Below are positions 22,586 to 35,144 of a stretch of DNA of 64,000 nucleotides, in pieces. The notes under the pieces were generated by a model, which ran no database searches, was not told the DNA's origin, and saw only the letters and a program-made list of their open reading frames with translations. A program made the translations under genes and the position numbers. Within the stretch, counting starts at the first letter, position 1; the number at the start of each line of letters is the position of its first letter. Source of the DNA: Calliopum simillimum (lineage: Eukaryota; Arthropoda; Insecta; Diptera; Lauxaniidae). Location of the stretch: positions 37,265,948-37,329,947 of the forward strand of contig OX638370.1 of NCBI GenBank assembly GCA_951812925.1, given 5' to 3'.

Positions 22586-23489
22586 GTAGAGTAGAACGGG
22601 GTAATGTCGTGCAGGGGGTAATGTCGTGCACTGGCTGTTTTAGCCCAAAGAATTGAAAGATTTACCAACTGTTCGTAGGGTAGAGACCTGCTGACCTACT
22701 GAGCTTATGCATATAATACTAGCAATTTTCACCAGTTCGTCTCTACGGAGTAACCTTTTTTTCAAAACGCACGCTTTCGGGACGATAAAAGTGTTTTTTT
22801 ATCGGGTCAGAAAAATAATTTTCCTTCCGTGAAAATATACCAGGTAAGTGTTTTCTGAAACAAAATATCCTGCCAAAGAAAAGAAGTATTTGGTTTTCGA
22901 AAAACATTTTGGGCTTCACCGAGTTATCGAAGTTGACCTTTAAAACGACCATTGGGGTAATGTCGTGCACATTCACTTACACAAACACAATTTCTCGCTA
23001 CACAAATGTTGTTACACATGGATGTAACCAATGAAATTATCTTTCGATCGGATGCTTACTCGTTGCATTCGCTTGAGATGTACGGATTTACGAGCATGTC
23101 AAAGTTGAGTGCACGACATTGCCCCGTTCTACTCTTCACAACATATTATGTGCTTCACACTTGTACAATAATGAATAAAAATATGATAATGCTAAATCTC
23201 CTCTAATAGAACCACTACCTATCATTTCTCACACATTTTGGTACCTTTACTATAATCGGAAAACAATGCACGACATTACCCCACAAATTTTGAGGGGGGT
23301 AATGTCGTGCACATTTTTTTTTCTTCACTTACACAAACACAATTTCTCGCTACACAAATGTTGTTACACATGGATGTAACCATTGAAGTTATCTTTCGAT
23401 CGGATTCTTACTCGTCGCATTCGCTTGAGATGTACGGCTTTACGAGCATGTCAAAGTTGAGTGCACGACATTGCCCCGTTCTACTCTAC
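22586..23489. repeat. Element with GTAGAGTAGAACGGGG ends and repeated GGGGTAATGTCGTGCAC
   Basis: Left GTAGAGTAGAACGGGGTAAT, right inverted CCCCGTTCTACTCTAC. The word GTAATGTCGTGCA occurs directly at about 22602, 22618, 22956 and 23300, and inverted at about 23111, 23267 and 23461. A segment of about 165 bp (ACTTACACAAACACAATTTC to GACATTGCCCCGTTCTACTC) is present twice, at 22973-23137 and 23326-23488. It looks like two nested or tandem copies of one element. Confidence 0.72.
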
Positions 23490-23845
23490 TTTTAACAAAC
23501 GTAACAAGATTTATGACTGAAAGTTTACTTCCTGTGTTATATCTGTGCAAAGATGGCAGAACTGGGTATCGAGCATTTTTTGTGAAAATGAGTTATGTAG
23601 TCCAGGTTATTGTTCTCGGTGAGATCTACAAGCTGGCAAAACCAGATTTGCACTAGGACTTGTATCTCCTTAGAAATATATCTTGGAAAACCATATATTC
23701 AGGCCTGTTCCGTAATCCGTGTGGTTTCAACTACTTTTCATTTCAGAGGCTTTTTGATGAAAATATTGAGTCACACTATAAAAAGTATTAGAATCTTTTA
23801 TGTGGAGAATTACAGGTTCTACAAATAATATTGATTTGTATTTAC
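23490..23845. other. AT-rich sequence, nothing recognised
   Basis: Small open frames without motif. Confidence 0.35.
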
Positions 23846-24117
23846 GAAAATGGCTAATGGCATCGGATAGTCATAATCTTACTCACATAACTTCATCTTT
23901 CAACATTTCGAATTGGATTGTTACTATTCGAGCTGTCATCCACTGAAGTAAATGTATGCATACTTCATACAAAGGACTAAATTATATTTGTATGTACATA
24001 GTTGAAATACCATTTCTTCGATAGATGATATTTCGAAACGAAATGACCTAAATGTAAAAGTTGTAAGCTAAAGTTTACTGATGAAGATGATAACTATCCG
24101 ATGCCATTAGCAAAAAT
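23846..24117. repeat. Hairpin MITE, ~270 bp (GCTAATGGCATCGGATAG)
   Basis: GCTAATGGCATCGGATAGTC at 23854 is matched inverted by AACTATCCGATGCCATTAGC at 24092; similarity extends into ATCTTACT / GATGATAA and weakly inward. Confidence 0.7.
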
Positions 24118-25145
24118 TAATAATGCTGTTTATTTTGTGTAGCATAACTTTAAATATTCCTGAAAACACAAATGTTTGCACTTTAGAGCAAGGATATCTT
24201 AAGAACAAGAGTGAATTCGACCAATCTGATATTACTTTCGTATTCATTCAACTCGAAATCAGCTCTGAAACCACATGCCGCATATTAATTGTTTTTCATC
24301 TATGATCGATCCCGGTAACAGTCCCGTTTTCAGTTTTTTCCCAACATGTTAGTGCAACGTATCATTGCATCCTGTAACCATTTAAGGGTAATTTTTGTTG
24401 TTCATCAAAATCAAATGTAAGTACTATTTATATAAGTCGTTAAAGAAAATTCGCTACTGCACACAACGCATTAATCTCACCATTCCACAATTTTTCGCTT
24501 ATTCTCACCACGATTGTGTCTTTACACATCATCGGATGTCGTTCATTCACTGTACGCAATATATGTATGGATGTACATCAACAAGAGTTTTATTTAGCAT
24601 TTGATATAAAATGTTTATTAAATTATAAAGATCGCGCTAAAATAGAAAACGCAAGTGTTGATCATGTGCCAAATTTTCTATTTTTTTTTTTTTTTTTTTT
24701 TTTTTGTAAATGTCTGTTTATTCAAACACACAACCCCATATATAGATAAAGAAGATACAAATGCAAAACAAAAAATAAACAATTAAATATTTGCAATACA
24801 AAAATATAAAAAAATGCTTTACTCGATCAACTGTGTAAATTGGCATAAGTAACAATTTGTTGCTGTTTTTCTTCACTATACATTGTAGTTTGGAAGATAT
24901 GTAGTTGCTACTCTACTACTGCTACATATGTATGTTTTTGGAATTATAATTACGTTTTATTGTATTAAAACGTTGTATGCTAATTTTTGTTCATTTTTTA
25001 TTCCAATTATGTATTACGGTGGATTCACATAAAGTTTATTGACAACTGGATAATAAAAACAAAAAAAAAAAAAGGCGAAAGTTTTATGCATTAAATTTTT
25101 TTGATAAGATTATGTAAGGTTAACGCATGCAAACATTCATTAATA
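24118..25145. other. AT-rich sequence, nothing recognised
   Basis: A 25-base poly-T near 24680-24705; no gene or repeat boundary. Confidence 0.4.
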
Positions 25146-25429
25146 CACTGATACAAATGTATGTATATTTGATATAGATCAATATCCCTGTAGGAACGTC
25201 GGAGACAATTGTCTCAATGGTCCCATCTCTGGTCTAAATATTTTGTGAGTAAACCAAAACGGACTACATCTAAAACTATAATAAATTCACTTAAATTATC
25301 AATTGTATCGAAAATGGTCCAAATGTAATGCAAAGTCGGTCATTTGTATCAAAAATGGCCCGAATGTAATGCATACATAGTCCGTCATTAGTACCATAAG
25401 TGGTCCAATTGTGTATCGTTGTATCAGTG
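25146..25429. repeat. Small TIR element (CACTGATACAA) with internal ~58-bp repeats
   Basis: CACTGATACAA at the left, TTGTATCAGTG at the right. Inside, TGGTCCAAATGTAATGCAAAG-like units repeat near 25316, 25358 and 25391. The word ATGTAATGCATAAGGAGACA at 27075-27133, beyond palindrome P1, is related, so P1 may have landed in a larger repeat. Confidence 0.5.
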
Positions 25430-25496
25430 AAATTATAACGTTAATGACTACGCATGTACTGTTTGGAAGTTCGTCGACTGTGAACAAGAGCAAACA

Positions 25497-25558
25497 TTAG
25501 TGTATCGGTCTAAAGACTTGCGCTGCGTGGAGAGAGCCGGGTTCAAATCCTTCACTCA
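25497..25558 (+). other. tRNA-like module T3
   Basis: CGGTCTAAAGACTTGCG resembles an A box, and CCGGGTTCAAATCCTTC contains an exact B box (GGTTCAAATCC). AGTG at the start pairs with CACT at the end. Shorter than a tRNA by about ten bases. It lies just left of palindrome P1. Confidence 0.5.
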
Positions 25559-25603
25559 GTGATTTTCAATTTTTAAATTTCTTCTATGAAACCTTTTGAC
25601 GTA

Positions 25604-26987
25604 CACGGTGTGCCTTAACCCGTACTAAATCGGACGTCGTAGCACATCAAATTTTTTTCCAGATTCTGTTTACTTATCGTTCAAATGATGTATAAAAAAA
25701 TTTTCACTCGTGACTCCTCGACTAAATTTTGAGATAATCGCTTTTCCAATTGGGGCATTTTCCCATACAAAAAGAAAAAAATAATTTTTTTAACTACATT
25801 AAACAAAAATTAAAATAATCACAATCGGTGTATTTTGTGATGCTAAACGCGAATCCAACCTCAGAATTGCTCTATCGTGTATAGTTTATGAGATATTGTA
25901 ACCTAAAGACCAAAAAAAGTCATTTTTTGACATTTTTGAAGCTATATAACTATGTAGATATCATTTATTCGCCAAATGTGGCTTGGATACTTAAAAGCCC
26001 TAATTTTTTTCTTTAGAACCTAATTTAAATTATATTCATATCTTCATGCTTCAAAGAGATATCGTAAACCGAAATATTGTCAAAACGGGTTTTTTGCACT
26101 TTTGTGTCTTTTAAGGTTAGGATATCTTTGAGGAAAAAAAAGATATCAACATAATTTAAATTAGGTTTTAAAGGCAAAGATTAGGACTTTAAAGTTGCTT
26201 ACCAGACTTAACGAAATTAAAATTTCTTTCACATTTCAAACATGTTCAACGAACCGACCATTTCAAAATTTAGCCGTATGCCATACACGTAACAACACTC
26301 AGGGTGTCAAACGGCTGAATTTAGAAGTAGTCGGTTCGTTGAACATGTTTAAAATGTGAAAGAAATTTTAATTTTATTAAGTTTGGTAAGCAACTTTAAA
26401 ATCCTAATCTTTGCCTTTAAAACCTAATTTAAATTATGTTGATATCTTTTTTTTCCTCAAAGATATCCTAACCTTAAAAGACACAAAAGTGCAAAAAACC
26501 CGTTTTGACAATATTTCGGCTTACGATATCTCTTAGAAGCATTAAGATATGAATATAATTTAAAAAAGGTTTTAAAGGAAAAGATTAGGGCTTTCAAGTG
26601 TTTAAGCCACATTTGACGAATAAATGATACGTTATATAGTTATATAGCTTCAAAAAATGGCAAAAAACGACTTTTTTTGGTCTTTAGGTTACAATATCTC
26701 ATAAACTATACACGATAGAGCAATTCTGAGGTTGGATTTGCGTTAAGCATCGCAAAACACATCGATTATGATTATTTTAAATTTTGTTTAATGTAGTTAA
26801 AAACATTTTTTTTTTCTTTTTGTATGGGAAAATGCCCCAATTGGAAAAGCGATTATCTCAAAATTTAGTCGAGGAGTCACGAGTGAAAATTTTTTTATAC
26901 ATCATTTGAACGATAAGTAAACAGAATCTGGAAAAAAAAATTGATGTGCTACGACGTCCGATTTAGAACGGGTTAAGGCACACCGTG
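25604..26987. mobile_element. Fold-back palindromic element P1, 1.38 kb (CACGGTG ends, CGTA target duplication)
   Basis: A near-perfect palindrome with arms of about 650 bp around a short centre near 26290. It begins CACGGTGTGCCTTAACCCGT and ends with the inverse, flanked by CGTA on both sides. The arms hold ATCTCATAAACTATACACG, a long AAAGTGCAAAAAACCCG segment and CAACGAACCGAC near the centre. No transposase is visible; it must be non-autonomous. CAC-type ends with 4-bp duplications resemble Chapaev-like or other cut-and-paste DNA elements (inference). Confidence 0.82.
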
Positions 26988-27159
26988 CGTATTTGTGTAA
27001 AATTTGTATATTATAGTAAATTCTTTGAAATTTATAAAAAAAAATAAAAAAAAAAATGGGTTTTTTCTGGTCCGAATGTAATGCATAAGGAGACAATCGA
27101 CCTTTTTCTGGTCAAAATGTAATGCATAAGGAGACAATTGGTTACGTCCAATGAAAAAT

Positions 27160-28865
27160 AATACAAAACTTAAATAGAAATTCATATGTGATGGGACCAG
27201 AATTTTGACTAGTCGGTCGCACCCATGGAGTAGTTTACAAACTAGTTTTGGAATAGTCTGTGGTCCTGCAGGTATATATTTCATACAAACCAATTTTATT
27301 TGGAATGAGTAGAACGCAAATATTTTGTTGAATTTGATGTGTTTAGCTAAAATAAATATTTAATTATATAAAATATACAATAAATATCGCTTTTTCACTG
27401 TAAATAAAGTTTTGACGTCTAAGTGCATTAAGGTGTGCTTTTGTTTGTTTGACGTCTCTGAGGTATGAAAGGAAATTCTTATCAGTGCAATTTATTCGAT
27501 ATAAAAAATAAAATAAGATTTTTTTTTTTTAATTTTCACAAAACTTACCACGAACTTATTGAATATTTTACGCCTTTCAATTTCTGCTTCGTTATAAAAA
27601 AGATTACTTAATTTTTTTAAATCTCTTATAGTCCACCTTGTGAAAAAAAAAACCGGATTCTATATCGCAAAGTTCTACCAAAACAATAAAAGAAAAAACA
27701 ACAAACCTGGGAATAGTCATTATCGACATATTTTGCAATGCTGAATCGAATTCATTGCATCCTAATCCACAAAATTGAACTATGACTGGTCTGGTTTTTG
27801 AGTTATCTTAACCTAAACGTTCAAAAACTGGGATTTTTTTACATGGTCATTATTAAGCCATAAAACCTGAAAAAAATCGAATTTTTGACATTCCGAGGAC
27901 GCAAATAGTTGAAGTAAATCATCTGCAAATTACATTTTACTTTTCTATGTAATTCTCCATAGTAAATTTTAAAATACTTCAAAAATTCCCGTGGCAAAGA
28001 CGCAAATGAAAAAGTGCGGAAGATACTACATTTTATTGTTTTTCTGGAGAACCACTGGCAGGCCCACTCCAATATTTGGTGGACTTGTATGTTACATTTG
28101 TAGCTTTTTTTACAGGAAAAATAAAAAAATCGAAGATGACGTATTTTGGGAAACTCAATTTAAAATTTTTTTTTTAAGTGTAAACTATATAACAAAAAAA
28201 ATAAATATTTTTCCTAGTTTTTATATTAAAGCCAATTTCAAGACAAAGCATTTGACACCATCAAATTGAGAATTGGATAAATGATGCAACTAAAGTAATA
28301 GCTTCTCAAAAAGAACTAACCTAAAAATTTAAAAGTCCATTTTTTTAAATTTTGAAAAATATTTGGTAGACATTTTCTCCACTATGCCACTATTGCTTAT
28401 GCCAATTTATAGCCAAATCGAATGCCATCAAAAAAATCTTGTTGTTTTTGATATGGATTACACCATATGTGAAAAACACCATTAAAAAATTAATTTGTTT
28501 CAATCATAAAAAGAAGAGGGATCTTATAACACGGTAAAGCCATACTTGTTCCTACAATCAAAATTTGCGAAATGTTTTCCCTGTATAAGCTTCTAATGTT
28601 TTAAGAAAGCTTAATGAAATTTTCTAATTCTTGAACTTACTTGGTCTGAATTAAATTTTTATCGCCGAGAACAGGCACGGTACAGCGCCTTTGCCACTTC
28701 AGGGTACCTGTGTCGTTGTAAAATACTTCAAAGATGACAGTAACCTATGTAACATTTAGGAAACGTTAGACAGTAATGAAATACCATTTAAAAGTTCAAT
28801 TTGATATTTCTTACATTCAAAATGTGGCTTTTTTCTGGAATCGCCCATAATGATAATCCTTTTCT
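27160..28865. other. AT-rich sequence, nothing recognised
   Basis: Small frames only, none with a motif. GCGCCTTTGCCACTTCAGGG near 28687 is an isolated GC-richer spot. Confidence 0.4.
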
Positions 28866-29245
28866 TCAAAACCCACTTGTGAGTTATATAGCGATCTTAC
28901 CTAGGTTATGTGCATACAAATGAGGCTTTCTTTGTTTGTTTGTCTGTCTGTCTTTTTTGGACTCGGAAACTATCCACCTGATTTTTATGAAATTTTCAAA
29001 GCTTATTAGTACCGTTAAGGCAAAGGTTACAAGTTAGAAAAATGAGCGGCGCCACGCCCCTACATAACATGACGCAGTTTGATGAGACTTGGTACAAAAG
29101 CAATGTGAAGGACACCAGGACAATTAACATCCATTGAACAAATGGGCGGAACCATGACCCTTGAAAACTAATTCGTATCACTGAAACCACTTAACGCAAG
29201 TCGATAACATTTGGTATATGTACTATGGGAAAGGCATTTGAAAAA
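28866..29245 (+). repeat. CCACGCC-type dispersed repeat fragment
   Basis: TTTGTTTGTCTGTCTGTCTT microsatellite, CTATCCACCTGATTTTTATG, then GAGCGGCGCCACGCCCC and GGGCGGAACCATGACCC boxes. Similar organisation to the 61-kb units but no close match. Confidence 0.5.
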
Positions 29246-29992
29246 ATTGGAGGAATCACGTATTGTCCTTAGAAGGGTTAATGTTCACGAAAGGGTTAAT
29301 GTTTTTTTTTTTTTAATTAATCCCATTGGTTCAAATAATAAAAAAATGTTGCTTTTATTAATTTTGCGCAGATAAACTGCTTATGTTGACCAATTGTACG
29401 GGAAATGTAGAAGAAGTAATTATTTCAAATTGAATTAATAAAAATAAATGTCAAAGCACAATGAAATTTGATGCCATTTGGATAAATTAATAATTAATTC
29501 ACATTATGACATTACTTTTATCTTACACTTGTTATTAAGTGTGGCAGCTCGAATTTCACACCTCTGACATATCTTTGAATAGTTTTATGGCAATTGGATA
29601 AAAAGTAATATTTTTTAATATTTTGCCTCAGAATACTTAAATTTAGTAAATACTAAACCATACTTTTCTTATCTATTTGTGAATATTGAATATACGCAAA
29701 GGTGATTCATTTTTTAAAACAATATTTGTATTTAATAAATAAAAAAAAGGGGTTTATAATCTTATCTTGACACAAACAAAATGTATTATTTTGGTTTTTC
29801 TTGTATGTTTTTCCCCAACTCATAACCCTAATGTTGAATAAGTTATGCATACACTGAAAAAATGTGCAAAAGCATGTTAAGTACGCAAAATTTTCGAACC
29901 TAATTTTTTCAAAGCAATTGTATTTTTATTAATGCGAAACAAATTCCATATTGAACTTACCTATCCTCCAATCAAAAAGAAGTTTTATGAAA
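29246..29992. other. AT-rich sequence, nothing recognised
   Basis: No frame or repeat boundary. Confidence 0.35.
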
Positions 29993-30600
29993 ATATCTAA
30001 TGAAATGGTTTACGACATCTTATTCCAGCTATTTCATACTATCGGAATCTGTTCCGAATGAAATTCTAGCTAATCGTTTTTTGAAATGAGGCCGAAAAAT
30101 TTGAAAAAAAAACCAATCAAAACCTAAAAGTTCAAAAACACGATTTTTGAGGTTGTTTAGAGGACGCACAAAAATGGTTTGATCTTCTCTTTAAAATAAG
30201 CTGTGAATTGGTCTTATATGATTTCACCCTAAAAAGTTATGACCATTTAAAAAAATAAGACCATGGAGGGAAAAATCATATGAGAGGTGGTCATAACTTT
30301 TTAAGGAAGAATCATACAAGACCAGTTCATAGCTTATTTTAAAGATAAAAAAAAGAGCAAAACAATTTTGTGCGTCCTCTATATAATCTCATAAATCGTG
30401 TTTTTGAACTTTTAGATTAGAATATCTCAAAAACCATACGTGATACAGATTCAGAGTATTTTCGTTTGCTGTTTTTTTTTTTCAAATGTACCATTTTTCG
30501 ACCGCATTTCAAAAAACGATCATCTAGAATTTTATTCGGAACAAATTTCGAAACTATGAAACATGGAATAAGATGCCGTGAACCGTTTCATTAGGTATCT
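29993..30600. repeat. Palindromic element P3, 608 bp
   Basis: The left arm (ATCTAATGAAATGGTTTACGA..., CTTATTCCA) is matched inverted by the right arm (TGGAATAAG..., CCGTTTCATTAGGTATCT). Inner blocks GTTATGACC, TCATATGA and AAAACACGATTTTTGAG are also matched inverted. Arms of about 280 bp are moderately diverged. Exact termini and target duplication are unclear. Confidence 0.7.
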
Positions 30601-30621
30601 ATATATTAATACGCAAGACAA

Positions 30622-31510
30622 ACTAGTAAGGATGGTATCTTTGGCCTGGCCCAAAACTAAATACTCTACACTGCATTTCAAGTATATTATTAGGAGAGTA
30701 TAAGAACATATTGCTTATATGGGAAGTGCCACGCCCTCACCTTCGAGCTTACCTTGATTTTGCGTAGAGCTTGCATTTACTGTTCTGAGTGTTTGATTAA
30801 AATTCGGTAGGGTTTTCTTCAAAAAATCTTTCAGTATAGCATTTTGAAACTTTCGCTTATATGGGAGGTGCCACGCGTTCTTATCCTACTTTGCCTTCTT
30901 TAAGCTCATAGTTTACAATTAATGTTCTTCGTGTTTGAGTGAAATTTGGTTGGTTTATCTCAAAAAACACTTTGTTATTATATAATTTTGAAACTTTTGC
31001 TTATATGAGAGGTGCCACGCCCTCTTGTCCGAGTTAACCTAGATCTTGCGTATATCTTGCATTTGTAGATCCGAGTGTTTGAGTGTAATTTGGTTGGGTT
31101 ATCTCAAAAAACACTTTCCGTATAGCATTTTGAAACTTTTGTTTGTATGGAAGGTGCCACGCCCTCTAGTTCGAGTTCGCCTAGTTTTTTCTCAGAGCTT
31201 CTACTTACTTACCTAGTATTTATGTGTATTTTGCTTCTGTTATTGCAAATAATGCTCATTTTCAATCCCCCGAGCTATCTTTGGCGACGGAGGTAGTGTA
31301 CCAAATTTCATTGAAATATCTTGCTCAGTTTTCCCAAAAAGTGTATTTCAACACACAGCCAGCCACCCAGCCAGCCAGACAGACGGACATGGCTATATCG
31401 ACTCAGGAGGTGACGCTGATCAAGAATATATATACTTTTCTATATCTGCCACGCCTCCTCTGCGTTACAAACGGAAGGACAAAGTGAATATACCGTGGGT
31501 GTAGGGTATA
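30622..31510 (+). mobile_element. DINE/INE-1-like element, copy 3
   Basis: Same plan; four units at about 141-bp spacing (30717, 30858, 31001, 31144). A deletion near 31250 has removed the GGCGGTAGGCGTGTCC block. It ends TATACCGTGGGTGTAGGGTA at 31510, immediately followed by copy B of the ~420-bp repeat, so one probably inserted beside or into the other. Confidence 0.7.
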
Positions 31511-31886
31511 AAAATTGTCCATCTTTTTTTACTATGTTAGAAATGGAGTACGACATTAAATTATACACCATTAGAAAGGTATTTATGTGTAGATGCGCAC
31601 AAAGTTAAAATTATGTTAATATTTCGACTTAAAGTCAGGTAAAATTAAATACAAATTTTTTGAAATTAACACGGTCACACTGAGCTAAAAACAGGATAAA
31701 GCACTAAGCACTGACTTCATGTTGTTTGTTTTGTTTATATTTCGCTTGAATTGTACCAGGGATGATAAATGAGGTTTTCTATTTCGTACCAAATAGCAAA
31801 AAGAAAGTACTTAAAGTGTCCAAAAAGAACCAGCATTATTTAATACATTTGTGGTCGAATTTTGACCGCTGGATGATTCTAGTTTG
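31511..31886 (+). repeat. ~420-bp dispersed repeat, copy B
   Basis: AAAATTGTCCATCTTTTTTT...GTACGACATTAAATTATACA...TGATAAATGAGGTTTTCTAT...GGTCGAATTTTGACCGCTGG...GATTCTAGTTT. It begins exactly where the DINE-like copy 3 ends. Confidence 0.85.
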
Positions 31887-32440
31887 TATAAAACTTAATT
31901 TCATTGAGGATGTGTGATTTTATGTTCGCAAGTGGCATGACATCCCTATTAACCAGAAGTAAACGACCAAAATCAAATAGCATTCTGTCTTGGCCTTGAT
32001 TATCATTTGGGCCAAGAGCAAGACCATACCAGTCATTGTCATGTTTATTTTGAAAGGAAGAATTACATACATAAACTTGTATAATCCAAAGCAAACGTTT
32101 TAGAAAATTTGTTTGGTATTCAAAAATATGATTTATTACCCATATACTATAAGATATTGACTGTTTGATAAACATAATCAAAACTCGGTAATTATGGTAA
32201 ATAAATGTATAATAAATATTAAATTTTTTAGTGCTTATACATTATAAAAGTTTTAGCTTTTGTACTATTATTCGTAGACTACCAACAATGATTACACAGT
32301 CCTGCATGGGTTTTCCTCTCTAAGTTTTAAAAAGCGATTTCTATAGATTTAAGTGTGCTGATTACGAGAAAAATAGTGAAAAAATTCCAGCACGTCACAA
32401 TTTTCAGTGATTTAAGTTTTACTTAAGTGCCTTTTTTGTA
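31887..32440. other. AT-rich sequence with weak MITE-like similarity
   Basis: 31890-32170 shares CTTGGCCTTGATTATCATTT-like words with 39680-39870 in opposite orientation; otherwise nothing. Confidence 0.35.
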
Positions 32441-32720
32441 TATACAAGACTACCACGCCTATACTACTGAACGTATCAAAACCATATTTGCACCAGATGA
32501 GAATATGGGATCGATTGGACAAGTGGGTGTTGTACCCCTCATACAAAAAAAAAACTCAAAATAATTGAAAATTTTATTTGAGTCGCTCCTACGCCTATAC
32601 CAGTAAATATATTGAAACCATATTAACAGCATATATCCGCCTAATATTCCGACAGATTTGTCTTGACAATAGGGGTAATCGAATGAAAGTACGGTGCGCT
32701 CGGTATGCAAAGAAAACATG
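32441..32720 (+). repeat. Two tandem ~135-bp units
   Basis: ACGCCTATACTACTGAACGT..., ACCATATT at 32456 and ACGCCTATACCAGTAAATAT..., ACCATATT at 32590; diverged. Followed by a 23-base poly-A. Confidence 0.6.
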
Positions 32721-32964
32721 TCGTAAACAAAAAAAAAAAAAAAAAAAAAAAATAGAATATCTACTTACTTGACCTGCATTATGAAACTTGATATCTGGAT
32801 GATTATTATGCATAACATTTATCTCGATCGTACGGGGAGTACCAAAAAAATATATGGTGCAAGAATGGTTAAAATATGTTGAGTATTTTAGGCGTGATAT
32901 TAAAGAGTACGTAAGCACAAACGATTGAATTAATAAGTTTTCAAATGCTGCACAGACGAACAAG

Positions 32965-33200
32965 GGTACCCCTCTTAAAATAACGAGAGTGCTTTTTAAC
33001 GTATTTTTTGATGCTGAGCCCATCCGTTTACAGAATTGTTCTATCACGTCCGAATTTTGAGAAAATTTTAAATAACAGTGAAAAACACACGATTTTCCAT
33101 TATTTTTGAGGTTATGAAAACTGGAATATTTCAAAATTCTGACGTGATGGAAAGAAACCAAGTTCAGATTCGTGATAAGGAGGTCCCAAACCATCATAAT
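32965..33200. repeat. Imperfect inverted repeat, shared in part with Vrp1 intron 3
   Basis: TTCTATCACGTCCGAATTTTGAG (33040) against TTTCAAAATTCTGACGTGAT (33129), inverted; the outer AGGGGTACC/GGAGGTCCC words are weakly matched. The right arm matches 52946-53030. Confidence 0.6.
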
Positions 33201-35140
33201 TAGCTTCAAAAATCAAGAGAGGAAAAAAAAGTGTCGAATTTGCAGGCCTGTGTTATTTTATTGTCAAACTACTGACTTGACAAAAAAAATAAAAAAATAA
33301 AAATAAAAGAAAATCATGAAAACTTACAAAATATTTCTCAAACGATCGTTTATCTCTTTATTTCTTGATTTTTACTCACAAGAAAATGTAACGTCAAAAT
33401 TATTATTTACTTTGCAAAATGACTCATAACGTTTATGAGCTAAGTACTTAAGTATTCTATAGGCACATAGATTTTAAGATATTCTGTATGTGTTTTATAG
33501 CAAATTGTAGTTGATTCATTTTATCTTGTGTTTAATTGTTTGATCAACGGATAAAATTTTTGCAATCTCAGTTTTGACAAATTGTTTTTTTTTTTTTTTC
33601 TTTCTTTCTAAGATGATAAGATAACTAGAATTTAGAAAAATATTGTCAAGAGTTAAAATACTGCACTTCATACAATTATCTCTTTCATGTATCACATGTT
33701 CTGATAAAAATACAAATGTTGATTTCAAATTAAAACTATCTTGCCAAATGACCCTTTTCCGGAGAGAAAAAAATCTTATGATACATTTGGGGTTTGAATC
33801 ATTCATAAGTTTTTTATCTTTGAAAATTTCGCAAATGAGTAGTAGCACGTTTCTTTAACTTTAAAATAGATTTTTGTGTGTCTTCCGGTTGCAAAATTGG
33901 GTTAGTCAAAGTACTATTCTTTAAAAAAAACTTTAAAAATTTCCCAACTGATAATATCATAGTTGCGCAATATGATTTGTCACTACCGAATAAATCATCA
34001 TCAAGTTGATTTGTTCTTTTGCTGATGATGTAAGCCTTTAAGGAATTATTCAAAATATCTACTCATATGTTAATTAAAATCGTAATAAGTTGCTTACACA
34101 TGTGACAATAAAATAATTGACGTAATAGCGGAGGTTTCAGCAATCTTAATAGAAAAAATTCTTGTTGCGGATGATACATCCAGGCCACAATTAAGATTTT
34201 GCCTTAATAAATGTACATATGTGTTTTGACAAAGTAAATCATATCAATAATGATTCATAAAAAAATGAGCGATTACCCAAAGGAATGGTTACTTGCATAA
34301 AGTAATTAAGGCATACTTCTTTTCTCAGCACACAATCAAATAAAAATAAATCAAAAATTCCGAGCTCAAAATTCTCGAATATCTACAAGTATTGAAAAAA
34401 ACGATTGGCATAAAAAATTATATAAAAATCAAGTAAAAAGTATCGTCCTGTATTTATATATAATATATATATTATATTTTGAAAAGTTAACACTGATAGA
34501 AATTTGTCAATTATGCTGTATAAAAAAAAAAACGAACAATAGAGTCTAGAAATTAAAAAATTACCGACTTGTATGAAAAACATAGCTAATTCCAATAACT
34601 AATGAATTGTCTCAAAATGTAAACTATGAAGTAATATAATCGGAGGATAGCATAAAAAAAGTCGAAAAGTATCGAAAGATGTTGATAAACATCAAAATTT
34701 GCCGATAAAAATAAAACATTTAAGCTCTGTTAAGATAATGCAAATCAATTTTTACTTTTACTGTTTATTTTTACCACTTGAAAACATGAAAACAAAAAAA
34801 AAAAAAATTCAGTAAAATAGAAACAAATTGCAAATATGTATGTTAATCAGCTGTAAACTGGCATTCGGCACAAGACATCATCAATTGTCTGTGGTAATGG
34901 GAAGAAACTTAAAAATCATAACAGACAGATAAAAAGTGTGAATACGTATTCGTTGTCTGCATATTCGTACATACTTAACTAAGCGAATAAGTTTGAACAA
35001 AGACCGGTAATAAACTTTGTAGATTAACACCGCATATCGTAAATAGCAGTTTTGTAACGTATATTCAAATTTTAGTATTAAAACTTACGATCTATCTGTT
35101 CGAAATACTCGTACCAATCGTTTCAGTATAGGTAGTGTCT
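33201..35140. other. AT-rich sequence, nothing recognised
   Basis: Poly-T near 33585, TA-rich run at 34455-34480; no gene supported. Confidence 0.4.
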
Positions 35141-35144
35141 AAGC

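Noticed and set aside
25497..27250. Tandem-duplicated protein-coding gene in inverted orientation
   Set aside because: The palindrome arms have no open frame with protein-like composition.
32595..33209. 204-codon minus-strand frame
   Set aside because: It includes the poly-T (Phe run) and the inverted-repeat block; hydrophobic/Phe-rich by composition; no domain.
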